Origin: Paragordius varius
Taxonomy: Eukaryota; Nematomorpha
Reading direction: 5' to 3'
DNA: 64,000 bases
NCBI GenBank assembly: GCA_964247055.1
Contig: OZ176055.1
Span: 4,898,001-4,962,000 of the forward strand
Position 1 is the first letter of the stretch. The number at the start of each line of letters is the position of its first letter. The notes under the pieces were generated by a model. The model saw nothing but the letters and a program-made list of their open reading frames with translations, did not search any database and was not told where the DNA came from. The position numbers and the translations under genes are program-made. Of this stretch, positions 1 to 13,299 are shown piece by piece.

Positions 1-689
1 ATGGACAAGATTTTAACATAAATAATATAGAATATAGTTCAATTAGTTTTGTCTGATTAAACTTGTTTATCAGCTTCTAAGGTCTTTAAAATTTGGCATA
101 TAACACAGTGCGTCAAGTTTTAGCTTTTTGTTCCAATCCGACCTTTGATTTGTCTAAAAGAGAAATATTGATCATATATATCTTTTTCCACCAGGACCCC
201 TCATGAGCCGCTACACCTCAAAATTCGCTAATCTATTGATGATTCATGTTTTTGGCACCATATAACTTAAAAATATTTAGAGTTGAATCTTTAATTTATA
301 AATGTTAAAAACAACACTAGTATTCTTTAACAATTTTAATTGTTTTAAAATATTTTTTACAGATCTAAATAAATAAAATATTATTAATTTTAGGGAATTG
401 GTATACCCTGACTGCAGTTTAATGGGAGGAATACATATAATAATGAAGTAAAAGTTATAATATTAACTAAAAACGTGCATTTTCTATAGATTAGCAAACT
501 TTGAGTATAAGCGCGGAGCACGGTAAAAAGATTTATATATTTAAATCAGAAAAAAATTAATAGTATAAATTGCAAGGCGGTCTTGTTAATTGGTCCTAGC
601 CTTTTCCTCTAGAACGTAAAAAAATTCTTTCTACCAGGTGCATTCATAAATTTTACCGGTTAGTAAAAATGAAAGTAATATTTATTTTA
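1..689. other. AT-rich flank without a gene
   Basis: I see no credible coding region here on either strand. The only structure recognised is a diverged inverted repeat (separate entry). The sequence is not satellite and shows no obvious similarity to the monomers that begin near 2,760. Confidence 0.6.
150..560. repeat. Old inverted repeat, possible MITE-like relic
   Basis: The stretch at about 150-265, read as its reverse complement, resembles about 460-560 read forward. Both contain an ATAGATTAGC block (exact on the right near 485, reverse-complemented on the left near 230), followed by TTTGAG, then an AAAAAGAT-TATATAT stretch further out. On the inner side both carry AAAAAC-TG. I judge the arms only about 65-75% alike, with about 190 bp between them. 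It could be a worn foldback or MITE-type element or an old inverted duplication. No target duplication was identified, so the ends are approximate. Confidence 0.4.
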
Positions 690-1370
690 TTCAAAAAATT
701 GTCTTGGCTTCTAGCACATTTTTCCATCTCTCAGGTAGTATATGAATGCCATGCCAGAAAATTGATTGTCCAATACAGAATACCATTCTTCAAGCCATTT
801 AAGACGTCCTTTAAATTATTGAGCTGCTGCTCTGCGAGGGGCTTCCCATCGATGCAAAGTTGTATTACTCAGATGGCGCCAGGTCAGGGGCGTTTAGCGT
901 ATGCAGAAAAAAAAACTTTAACTGGTATCGTTGTGTGAGACAAAGAATTGTTAACCAAAAATCATGCCATGTTTTCTGGTTCTTCCGGCTGTTTTTCGAT
1001 TAATGCATGGGTTTAATTAGACATTATTTTAACGATAGTGCTGTGTATTAACCACGCTCAAAAGTTCACAGCTTTGGTTCCCCAGAGACAGAACATGGTT
1101 TCCATGCCGTAGCTATTTGGTCTTATTGTAAATGGAACGGCTTGGCAAGGTATATATTACTTTCCATCTTTGTATTGACAAAATAAAGCCATTATCTTTG
1201 GTCCCAATTCGATGTAAAAATGATTACTTTTCGTGTCATTGTATAAGGAATTGACTAATCACTTTGCGATTTTTGATTTGACATTCATTAAAATGTGTGG
1301 AACACTACCAAGTTTATTGACCTCTTCCATTGCTCTTACACATTTTTATAGTTTTTTACATAGATGCTTC
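690..1370 (-). pseudogene. Decayed mariner-family transposase relic
   Basis: Read on the minus strand in shifting frames, this stretch carries mariner transposase signatures in the correct order. Near 1,293-1,335 is AMEEVNKLGSVPHIL, matching the family's AMGKxxKLGxWVPHEL. Near 1,195-1,235 is HRIGTKDNGFIL, matching HRIVTGDEKWIxY. Near 1,085-1,110 is MFCLWGTKAV, matching MLCIWWDQKGV. Near 868-889 is PDLAPSE, matching SPDLAPSDYHL. Near 715-745 is PERWKNVLEAK, matching LPERWxKVVxxxG, ending close to 690. Mariner transposases are about 345 residues, DD34D cut-and-paste enzymes, and this piece covers perhaps two thirds of one. It needs several frame changes and has several stops, so it is dead. No terminal inverted repeats were recognised. 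Plus-strand and other short ORFs here are shadows. Confidence 0.8.
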
Positions 1371-2759
1371 TGTCGATTTCCGCTGCTTTTCCAATATTTC
1401 TTGCTTTAATCGTCTTTGCAGTTGTGCCGTAAATCAGAAGACCCATATTCTTTCATGTGATTACTTTTAATATCCGAAACCATGTTTACATGTATTAATC
1501 GATAAAGCATGTTCACCCTATGTTTCTTAATGATTTTAATATATTTGAGACATTCGCTTGCATTTAAATATGTTTTGAAATATAACATATATTCTTATTC
1601 TTATGATATTTTTTGGAATAAAGCATTTAGCTTTTATAAAAAATATAAAAGCACCAAAGATCCTGATACTTTCTATTTAAAATCGATAATGATTATTTAA
1701 CGAATGAACCGAAGGCGATTGCATTTTTTTAGTTAGTCTTCTATTCCCTACCAGTCAGAAAATTAGGTTTTTTGAAAGATACCGATTTTGAAGAAATCAT
1801 GAAAACGTGCCGACTAATTCCTATTCAAAAGAAATCGATTGAATAATTGCGTGGAATGTCACAGCGCTATTTCGTATTAACTTGTCAATTCAGCCATGTA
1901 AAAATGGTTATTAAAAATATTATTTAAAACATTTTTCGGAAATCGCCTAGCCCATTCGAGTTGAAAGTGGAAATTTTGTATACATTTTTAGATGCCCGAG
2001 AGAGCTATTGTTTAATTAGCTGCATATAGTCACTCCCTTAAAATGACGCGTTTCCCGAAAAAAATTTAAAAAGCCTTTATACCATTTTTTGGCAGAGTAG
2101 TGTCCTATTTTATAAATGATTTCACTTAGTGCCTATGATGATAATTAATTGGGTTTTTTTAAATAGCCGCATGATATGATTTACCGTCCGTAAAATACAC
2201 CTTGAAATAAATATCATGCAAAACTTAATATACGATAAAGGTCAATTCACTTTTTTATGGCCTTGGATTAGTAGTCACATGTTATGTGTTATGTAATATG
2301 AAAATTAAAACTTTTGTCATACTTTTAAAAAAATTTGAATAGTTTTATATAAGGAACTGGTATATGGGACAGTTAATAAGCAATTATGAGATGTCAATAA
2401 TATGAGAAAAAACCCTGTAATGAGATGGTTAACTAAAATTCTATTAAAATATGGGTTTGTATTAGTTGGAATTTTGAAATTTTAATAGTTTTTTTAAAAA
2501 TCGGTTCTGAAACCGATAAAAATGTGAAGTGCAGGAACCAGGACCAGAAAATTTTTAAAAACCTTTTAGCTTTAAATATTGTTTAACTTTTATATAAAAA
2601 ACATCTGATATGCCTTATTTATTAGTATCCTTTAACACTTGGATACAAGAATTTCAATCCTTCGATTCAAATTGGGGTAGTTGGATACCCCAGGCCTGTT
2701 AAAAATTAAATATAAAAAATATGGAATGAACCTAAACCATGGCAAAAATTTACACATTT
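1371..2759. other. AT-rich flank without a recognised gene
   Basis: Short open frames occur on both strands, but none is longer than about 63 codons before 2,680 and none has recognisable protein character. Runs of A and T and fragments of degraded sequence dominate. The N-terminal part of the mariner relic may extend a little into 1,371-1,590, but I could not match it. Nothing else can be supported. Confidence 0.5.
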
Positions 2760-2940
2760 ATAACATTAATGAACCGAAAATCAATGTCCAATTTACATTA
2801 GTCACCGCTCGACATAATTACTGTTTTTACATTCTCTTAAGATTGCATCAAACTATAAAATGTGTATCATTACATAAACTAGACCCCGCGATTAAAAATC
2901 GGCTCTCAGTTACCCCTCGATGAAATTATTATTTTTTAAG
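2760..2940 (+). repeat. Degenerate edge of the satellite array
   Basis: Recognisable pieces of monomer are present but worn. About 2,780-2,900 runs through a partial monomer end, the head TTTTTACATTCTCTTA, and then jumps from CAAACTATA straight to AATGTGTATCATTAC, losing about 60 bp of the usual monomer. About 2,881-2,930 has substitutions (for example GACCCCGCG for GACTTTGCG) not seen deeper in the array. At about 2,935-2,945 it is joined into the tail of module D (TTAAGTTAACAAAAACAATT). Diverged edge monomers are expected where satellite arrays escape homogenisation. Confidence 0.8.
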
Positions 2941-5900
2941 TTAACAAAAACAATTAAGTTATATAACATGTCCCCGCTGACAAATTAGTGTTTTGACATT
3001 CTCTTAGTAAGAGTACATCAAACTATACAGATAGTTTGACAAACTCTTTCATATCCGATTTTGACAAAGATATTGTAAATCAATGTACAAAATCAGCATG
3101 TGTATCATTACATAAACTAGACTTTGCAATTAAAAATCGGCTCTTAGTCACCGCTAGATAAAATACTGTTTTTACATTCTCTTAGTAAGATTGCATCAAA
3201 CTATACAGAGAGTTTAACAAACTGTTTCATATTCGATTTTTACCGATAATTAAATTAAAATCATGATGCATATCATAACATTAACTAGACTTTGCAATTA
3301 AAAATCAGCTCTTAGTCACCGCTCGATAAAATTACTATTTTTACATTTCTCTTATAAGTCTGCATTAATCACAGATAATATGACATGCGTATCATTACAG
3401 AATTAAACTTTGGAATTAAATATCGGAGATTAGTCACGGTTAAACCATTTAGTGTTTTGACATTCTCTTAGGAAGTATACATCAAACTATACAGATAGTT
3501 TGACAAACTCTTTCATATCCAATTTTGACATAAATCAATGTACAAAACAGCATACATTTCTTTTGGTAAGACTGCATTAATCACAAATAATATGACATGC
3601 GTATCATTACAAAATTAAATTTTGGAATTAAATATCGGATATTAGACACCGTTGGACCATTTAGTGTTTTGACATTCTCTTAGTAAGTTTACATCAAACT
3701 ATACAGATAGTTTGACAAACTCTTTCATATCCAATTTTGACATAAATCAATGTACAAAATCAGCATGTGTATCATTACATAAACTCGACTTTGCGATTAA
3801 AAATTGGCTCTTAGCCACCGCTAGATAAAATTATTATTTTTACATTTCTTTTGGTAAGACTGCATTAATCACAAATAATATGACATGCGTATCTTTACAG
3901 AATTAAAGTTTGGAATTAAATATCGGATATTAGTCACCGTTAAACCATTTAGTGTTTTGACATTCTCTTAGGAAGTATACATCAAACTATACAGATAGTT
4001 TGACAAACTCTTTCATATCCAATTTTGACATAAATCAATGTACAAAATCAGCATGTGTATCATTACATAAACTAGACTTTGCGATTAAAAATCGGCTCTT
4101 AGTCACCGCTAGATAAAATTACCATTTTTACATTTTTCTTGGTAAGACTGCATCGTTTGAGCAATTAAACTTTACAATTGTAAAAAGCGAAAAGGAATTT
4201 ATTATTGCATGTTGCATTATATATAGTTTTAAGACAAGGTTCCATTTTTGCATTAGGTTAAATATTACAATATTTAGATGAAAGAAGTCACAACAAAGTT
4301 ATATATTTGCATAAGGTTCAATATTACAGTATTTAGGTGAAAGCATTCACAACCAATATACTTTTTTAGCGTAACAAGGACAAAGGTGTATTATGCACTA
4401 AGGTAAGAGAGAATAATATTATATTTTCATAAGTTAACTATTATAAGGTCATTGAGTTAAGTTAACAAAAACAATTAAGTTATATAACATGTCCCCGCTG
4501 ACAAAATAGTGTTTTGACATTCTCTTAGTAAGAGTACATCAAACTATACAGATAGTTTGACAAACTCTTTCATATCCGATTTTGACAAAGATATTGTAAA
4601 TCAATGTACAAAATCAGCATGTGTATCATTACATAAACTAGACTTTGCAATTAAAAATCGGCTCTTAGTCACCGCTCGATAAAATTACTATTTTTACATT
4701 TCTCTTGTAAGTCTGCATTAATCACAGATAATATGACATTAAACTTTGGAATTAAATATCGGAGATTAGTCACCGTTAAACCATTTAGTGTTTTGACATT
4801 CTCTTAGGAAGTATACATCAAACTATACAGATAGTTTGACAAACTCTTTCATATCCAATTTTGACAAAAATCAATGTACAAAATGGGCATGTGTATCATT
4901 ACATAAACTCGACTTTGCGATTAAAAATCGGCTCTTAGCCACCGCTAGATAAAATTATTATTTTTACATTTCTTTTGGTAAGACTGCATTAATCACAAAT
5001 AATATGACATGCGTATCATTACAAAATTAAACTTTGGAATTAAATATCGGATATTAGACAAGTTTACATCTATACAGATAGTTTGAGAAACTCTTTCATA
5101 TCCAATTTTGACATAAATCAATGTACAAAATCAGCATGTGTATCATTACATAAACTAGACTTTGCGATTAAAAATCGGCTCTTAGTCACCGCTAGATAAA
5201 ATTACTATTTTTACATTTTTCTTGGTAAGACTGCATCGTTACAGCAATTAAACTTTACAAGTGTAAAAAGCGAAAAGGAATTTATTATTGCATATTGCAT
5301 TATATATAGTTTTAAGACAAGGTTGCATTTTTGCATTAAATTAAATATTACAATATTTAGATGAAAGAAGTTACAACAAAGTTATATATTTGCATAAGGT
5401 TCAATATTACAGTATTTAGGTGAAAGCATTCACAACCAAGATAATATACTTTTTTAGCGTAACAAGGACAAAGGTGTATTATGCACTAAGGTAAGAGAGA
5501 ATAATATTATATTTTCATAAGTTTACTATTATAAGGTCAATTGAGTTAAGTTAACAAAAACAATTAAGTTATATAACATGTCCCCGCTGACAAAATAGTG
5601 TTTTGACATTCTCTTAGTAAGAGTACATCAAACTATACAGATAGTTTGACAAACTCTTTCATATCCGATTTTGACAAAAATATTGTAAATCAATGTACAA
5701 AATAAGCATGTGTATCATTACATAAACTAGACTTTGCGATTAGAAATCGGCTCTTAGTCACCGCTCGATATACTTAGTAATTTTATATTTCTCTTGTAAG
5801 ACTGCATTAATCACAGATAATATGACATGCGTATCATTACAGAATTAAACTTTGGAATTAAATATCGGATATTAGACACCGTTGGATCATTTAGTGTTTT

Positions 5901-6299
5901 AACATTCTCTTAGGAAGTATACATCAAACTATACAGATAGTTTGACAAACTCTTTCATATCCAATTTTAGCATAAATCAATGTATATCAGCATGTGTATC
6001 ATACGTTGCGATTAAAAATCGGCTCTTAGCCACCGCTAAATAAAATTATTATTTTTACATTTCTTTTGGTAAGACTGCATTAATCACAGATAATATGACA
6101 TGCGTATCATTACAAAATTAAACTTTGGAATTAAATATCGGATATTAGTCACTGTTAAACCATTTAGTGTTTTGACATTCTCTAGGAAGTATACATCAAA
6201 CTATACAGATAGTTTGAGAAACTCTTTCATATCCAATTTTGACATAAATTAATGTACAAAATCAGCATGTGTATCATTACATAAACTAGACTTTGCGAT

Positions 6300-9200
6300 T
6301 AAAAATCGGCTCTTAGTCACCGCTAGATAAAATTACTATTTTTACATTTTTCTTGGTAAGACTGCATCGTTACAGCAATTAAACTTTACAATTGTAAAAA
6401 GCGAAAAGGTATTTATTATTGCATATTGCATTATATATAGTTTTAAGACAAGGTTGCATTTTTGCATTAGGTTAAATATTACAATATTTAGATGAAAGAA
6501 GTCACAACAAAGTTATATATTTGCATAAGGTTCAATATTACAGTATTTAGGTGAAAGCATTCACAACCAAGATAATATACTTTTTTAGCGTAACAAGGAC
6601 AAAGGTGTATTATGCACTAAGGTAATTATATTTTCATAAGTTAACTATTATAAGGTCATTGAGTTAAGTTAACAAAAACAATTAAGTTATATAACATGTC
6701 CCCGCTGACAAAATAGTGTTTTGACATTCTCTTAGTAAGAGTACATCAAACTATACAGATAGTTTGACAAACTCTTTCATATCCGATTTTGACAAAGATA
6801 TTGTAAATCAATGTACAAAATCAGCATGTGTATCATTACATAAACTAGACTTTGCAATTAAAAATTGGCTCTTAGTCACCGCTAGATAAAATACTGTTTT
6901 TACATTCTCTTAGTAAGATTGCATCAAACTATACAGAGAGTTTAACAAACTGTTTCATATTCGATTTATACCGATAATTAAATTAAAATCATGATGCATA
7001 TCATAACATTAACTAGACTTTGCAATTAAAAATCGGCTCTTAGTCACCGCTCGATAAAATTACTATTTTTACATTTCTCTTGTAAGTCTGCATTAATCAC
7101 AGATAATATGACATGCGTATCATTACAGAATTAAACTTTGGAATTAAATATCGGATATTAGACACCGTTGGACCATTTAGTGTTTTGACATTCTCTTAGG
7201 AAGTATACATCAAACTATACAGATAGTTTGACAAACTCTTTCATATCCAATTTTGACATAAATCAATGTACAAAATGGGCATGTGTATCATTACATAAAC
7301 TAGACTTTGCAATTAAAAATCGGCTCTTAGTCACCGCTAGATAAAATACTGTTTTTACATTCTCTTAGTAAGATTGCATCAAACTATACAGAGACTTTAA
7401 CAAACTGTTTCATATTCGATTTATACCGATAATTAAATTAAAATCATGAAGCATATCATAACATTAACTAGACTTTGCAATTAAAAATCGGCTCTTAGTC
7501 ACCGCTCGATAAAATTACTATTTTTACATTTCTCTTGTAAGTCTGCATTAATCACAGATAATATGACATGCGTATCATTACAGAATTAAACTTTGGAATT
7601 AAATATCGGAGATTAGTCACGGTTAAACCATTTAGTGTTTTGACATTCTCTTAGGAAGTATACATCAAACTCTTTCATATCCAATTTTGACATAAATCAA
7701 TGTACAAAACAGCATACATTTCTTTTGGTAAGACTGCATTAATCACAAATAATATGACATGCGTATCATTACAAAATTAAATTTTGGAATTAAATATCGG
7801 ATATTAGACACCGTTGGACCATTTAGTGTTTTGACATTCTCTTAGTAAGTTTACATCAAACTATACAGATAGTTTGACAAACTCTTTCATATCCAATTTT
7901 GACATAATTCAATGTACAAAATCAGCATGTGTATCATTACAAAAACTCGACTTTGCGATTAAAAATCGGCTCTTAGCCACCGCTAGATAAAATTATTATT
8001 TTTACATTTCTTTTGGTAAGACTGCATTAATCACAAATAATATGACATGCGTATCTTTACAGAATTAAAGTTTGGAATTAAATATCGGATATTAGACACC
8101 GTTGGACCATTTAGTGTTTTGACATTCTCTTAGTAAGTTTACATCAAACTATACAGATAGTTTGACAAACTCTTTCATATCCAATTTTGACATAAATTAA
8201 TGTACAAAATCAGCATGTGTATCATTACATAAACTAGACTTTGCGATTAAAAATCGGCTCTTAGTCACCGCTAGATAAAATTACTATTTTTACATTTTTC
8301 TTGGTAAGACTGCATCGTTACAGCAATTAAACTTTACAATTGTAAAAAGCGAAAAGGAATTTATTATTGCATATTGCATTATATATAGTTTTAAGACAAG
8401 GTTGCATTTTTGCATTAGGTTAAATATTACAATATTTAGATGAAAGAAGTCACAACAAAGTTATATATTTGCATAAGGTAATCAATGTACAAAATCAGCA
8501 TGTGTATCATTACATAAACTAGACTTTGCAATTAAAAATAAGCTCTTAGTCACCGCTAGATAAAATACTGTTTTTACATTCTCTTAGTAAGATTGCATCA
8601 AACTATACAGAGAGTTTAACAAACTGTTTCATATTCGATTTATACCGATAATTAAATTAAAATCATGATGCATATCATAACATTAACTAGACTTTGCAAT
8701 TAAAAATCGGCTCTTAGTCACCGCTCGATAAAATTACTATTTTTACATTTCTCTTGTAAGTCTGCATTAATCACAGATAATATGACATGCGTATCATTAC
8801 AGAATTAAACTTTGGAATTAAATATCGGATATTAGACACCGTTGGACCATTTAGTGTTTTGACATTCTCTTAGGAAGTATACATCAAACTATACAGATAG
8901 TTTGACAAACTCTTTCATATCCAATTTTGACATAAATCAATGTACAAAATGGGCATGTGTATCATTACATAAACTAGACTTTGCAATTAAAAATCGGCTC
9001 TTAGTCACCGCTAGATAAAATACTGTTTTTACATTCTCTTAGTAAGATTGCATCAAACTATACAGAGAGTTTAACAAACTGTTTCATATTCGATTTATAC
9101 CGATAATTAAATTAAAATCATGATGCATATCATAACATTAACTAGACTTTGCAATTAAAAAACGGCTCTTAGTCACCGCTCGATAAAATTACTATTTTTA

Positions 9201-11154
9201 CATTTCTCTTGTAAGTCTGCATTAATCACAGATAATATGACATGCGTATCATTACAGAATTAAACTTTGGATTTAAATATCGGAGATTAGTCACCGTTAA
9301 ACCATTTAGTGTTTTGACATTCTCTTAGGAAGTATACATCAAACTATACAGATAGTTTGACAAACTCTTTCATATCCAATTTTGACATAAATCAATGTAC
9401 AAAATCAGCATGTGTATCATTACATAAACTAGACTTTGCAATAAAAAATCGGCTCTTAGTCACCGCTAGATAAAATACTGTTTTTACATTCTCTTAGTAA
9501 GATTGCATCAAACTATACAGAGAGTTTAACAAACTGTTTCATATTCGATTTATACCGATAATTAAATTAAAATCATGATGCATATCATAACATTAACTAG
9601 ACTTTGCAATTAAAAATCGGCTCTTAGTCACCGCTCGATAAAATTACTATTTTTACATTTCTCTTGTAAGTCTGCATTAATCACAGATAATATGACATGC
9701 GTATCATTACAGAATTAAACTTTGGAATTAAATATCGGAGATTAGTCACGGTTAAACCATTTAGTGTTTTGACATTCTCTTAGGAAGTATACATCAAACT
9801 CTTTCATATCCAATTTTGACATAAATCAATGTACAAAACAGCATACATTTCTTTTGGTAAGACTGCATTAATCACAAATAATATGACATGCGTATCATTA
9901 CAAAATTAAATTTTGGAATTAAATATCGGATATTAGACACCGTTGGACCATTTAGTGTTTTGACATTCTCTTAGTAAGTTTACATCAAACTATACAGATA
10001 GTTTGACAAACTCTTTCATATCCAATTTTGACATAATTCAATGTACAAAATCAGCATGTGTATCATTACAAAAACTCGACTTTGCGATTAAAAATCGGCT
10101 CTTAGCCACCGCTAGATAAAATTATTATTTTTACATTTCTTTTGGTAAGACTGCATTAATCACAAATAATATGACATGCGTATCTTTACAGAATTAAAGT
10201 TTGGAATTAAATATCGGATATTAGACACCGTTGGACCATTTAGTGTTTTGACATTCTCTTAGTAAGTTTACATCAAACTATACAGATAGTTTGACAAACT
10301 CTTTCATATCCAATTTTGACATAAATTAATGTACAAAATCAGCATGTGTATCATTACATAAACTAGACTTTGCGATTAAAAATCGGCTCTTAGTCACCGC
10401 TAGATAAAATTACTATTTTTACATTTTTCTTGGTAAGACTGCATCGTTACAGCAATTAAACTTTACAATTGTAAAAAGCGAAAAGGAATTTATTATTGCA
10501 TATTGCATTATATATAGTTTTAAGACAAGGTTGCATTTTTGCATTAGGTTAAATATTACAATATTTAGATGAAAGAAGTCACAACAAAGTTATATATTTG
10601 CATAAGGTAATCAATGTACAAAATCAGCATGTGTATCATTACATAAACTAGACTTTGCAATTAAAAATAAGCTCTTAGTCACCGCTAGATAAAATACTGT
10701 TTTTACATTCTCTTAGTAAGATTGCATCAAACTATACAGAGAGTTTAACAAACTGTTTCATATTCGATTTATACCGATAATTAAATTAAAATCATGATGC
10801 ATATCATAACATTAACTAGACTTTGCAATTAAAAATCGGCTCTTAGTCACCGCTCGATAAAATTACTATTTTTACATTTCTCTTGTAAGTCTGCATTAAT
10901 CACAGATAATATGACATGCGTATCATTACAGAATTAAACTTTGGAATTAAATATCGGAGATTAGTCACCGTTAAACCATTTAGTGTTTTGACATTCTCTT
11001 AGGAAGTATACATCAAACTATACAGATAGTTTGACAAACTCTTTCATATCCAATTTTGACATAAATCAATGTACAAAATCAGCATGTGTATCATTACATA
11101 AACTAGACTTTGCAATAAAAAATCGGCTCTTAGTCACCGCTAGATAAAATACTG
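6300..11154 (+). repeat. Second duplicated region, copy 1
   Basis: Segment about 6,300-7,590 matches 44,880-46,168 at offset 38,578. It shares the rare D variants AAAAGGTATTTATT (6,405/44,985) and CTAAGGTAATTATATT, which lacks the usual GAGAGAATA (6,621/45,199). Segment about 8,311-11,154 matches 47,344-50,187 at offset 39,033, sharing TTGGATTTAAATATC (9,269/48,302) and AAAAAACGGCTC (9,157/48,190). Confidence 0.85.
7640..7730 (+). repeat. C monomer with 21-bp loss of dyad (example)
   Basis: GTATACATCAAACTCTTTCAT lacks the 21 bp between two CAAACT direct repeats that normally holds the dyad. The variant recurs at about 7,668; 9,797; 21,209; 28,673; 31,252; 46,701; 48,833; 52,607; 57,602 and 60,177. 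It is a direct-repeat deletion that was then spread by block copying. Confidence 0.85.
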
Positions 11155-13299
11155 TTTTTACATTCTCTTAGTAAGATTGCATCAAACTATACAGAGAGTT
11201 TAACAAACTGTTTCATATTCGATTTATACCGATAATTAAATTAAAATCATGATGCATATCATAACATTAACTAGACTTTGCAATTAAAAATCGGCTCTTA
11301 GTCACCGCTCGATAAAATTACTATTTTTACATTTCTCTTGTAAGTCTGCATTAATCACAGATAATATGACATGCGTATCATTACAGAATTAAACTTTGGA
11401 ATTAAATATCGGAGATTAGTCACGGTTAAACCATTTAGTGTTTTGACATTCTCTTAGGAAGTATACATCAAACTATACAGATAGTTTGACAAACTCTTTC
11501 ATATCCAATTTTGACATAAATCAATGTACAAAACAGCATACATTTCTTTTGGTAAGACTGCATTAATCACAAATAATATGACATGCGTATCATTACAAAA
11601 TTAAACTTTGGAATTAAATATCGGATATTAGACACCGTTGGACCATTTAGTGTTTTGACATTCTCTTAGTAAGTTGTCATCAAACTATACAGATAGTTTG
11701 ACAAACTCTTTCATATCCAATTTTGACATAAATCAATGTACAAAACAGCATACATTTCTTTTGGTAAGACTGCATTAATCACAAATAATATGACATGCAT
11801 ATCATTACAAAATTAAACTTTGGAATTAAATATCGGATATTAGACACCGTTGGACCATTTAGTGTTTTGACATTCTCTTAGTAAGTTTACATCAAACTAT
11901 ACAGATAGTTTGACAAACTCTTTCATATCCAATTTTGACATAAATCAATGTACAAAATCAGCATGTGTATCATTACAAAAACTCGACTTTGCGATTAAAA
12001 ATCGGCTCTTAGCCACCGCTAGATAAAATTATTATTTTTACATTTCTTTTGGTAAGACTGCATTAATCACAAATAATATGACATGCGTATCATTACAGAA
12101 TTAAACTTTGGAATTAAATATCGGATATTAGACACCGTTGGATCATTTAGTGTTTTAACATTCTCTTAGGAAGTATACATCAAACTATACAGATAGTTTG
12201 ACAAACTCTTTCATATCCAATTTTAGCATAAATCAATGTATATCAGCATGTGTATCATTACATAAACTCGACGTTGCGATTAAAAATCGGCTCTTAGCCA
12301 CCGCTAAATAAAATTAATATTTTTACATTTCTTTTGGTAAGACTGCATTAATCACAGATAATATGACATGCGTATCATTACAAAATTAAACTTTGGAATT
12401 AAATATCGGATATTAGTCACTGTTAAACCATTTAGTGTTTTGACATTCTCTTAGGAAGTATACATCAAACTATACAGATAGTTTAACAAACTGTTTCATA
12501 TTCGATTTTTACCGATAATTAAATTAAAATCATGATGCATATCATAACATTAACTGGACTTTGCAATTAAAAATCGGCTCTTAGTCACCGCTCGATAAAA
12601 TTACTATTTTTACATTTCTCTTGTAAGTCTGCATTAATCACAGATAATATGACATGCGTATCATTACAGAATTAAACTTTGGAATTAAATATTGGAGATT
12701 AGTCACGGTTAAACCATTTAGTGTTTTGACATTCTCTTAGGAAGTATACATCAAACTATACAGATAGTTTGACAAACTCTTTCATATCCAATTTTGACAT
12801 AAATCAATGTACAAAACAGCATACATTTCTTTTGGTAAGACTGCATTAATCACAAATAATATGACATGCGTATCATTACAAAATTAAACTTTGGAATTAA
12901 ATATCGGATATTAGACACCGTTGGACCATTTAGTGTTTTGACATTCTCTTAGTAAGTTTACATCAAACTATACAGATAGTTTGACAAACTCTTTCATATC
13001 CAATTTTGACATAAATTAATGTACAAAATCAGCATGTGTATCATTACATAAACTAGACTTTGCGATTAAAAATCGGCTCTTAGTCACCGCTAGATAAAAT
13101 TACTATTTTTACATTTTTCTTGGTAAGACTGCATCGTTACAGCAATTAAACTTTACAATTGTAAAAAGCGAAAAGGAATTTATTATTGCATATTGCATTA
13201 TATATAGTTTTAAGACAAGGTTGCATTTTTGCATTAGGTTAAATATTACAATATTTAGATGAAAGAAGTCACAACAAAGTTATATATTTGCATAAGGTA

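Noticed and set aside
669-938. 89-codon plus-strand ORF as a gene
   Set aside because: The opposite strand carries mariner transposase motifs over the same bases; the plus frame has no protein character.
1406-1700. Short ORFs on both strands (1,406-1,588 minus; 1,509-1,700 plus)
   Set aside because: They overlap each other, are AT-driven in composition and match no family; the minus one could be near the mariner N-terminus but I could not align it.
2681-2923. 80-codon ORF at the array edge
   Set aside because: It runs through degenerate satellite monomers and is not kept open in intact monomers.
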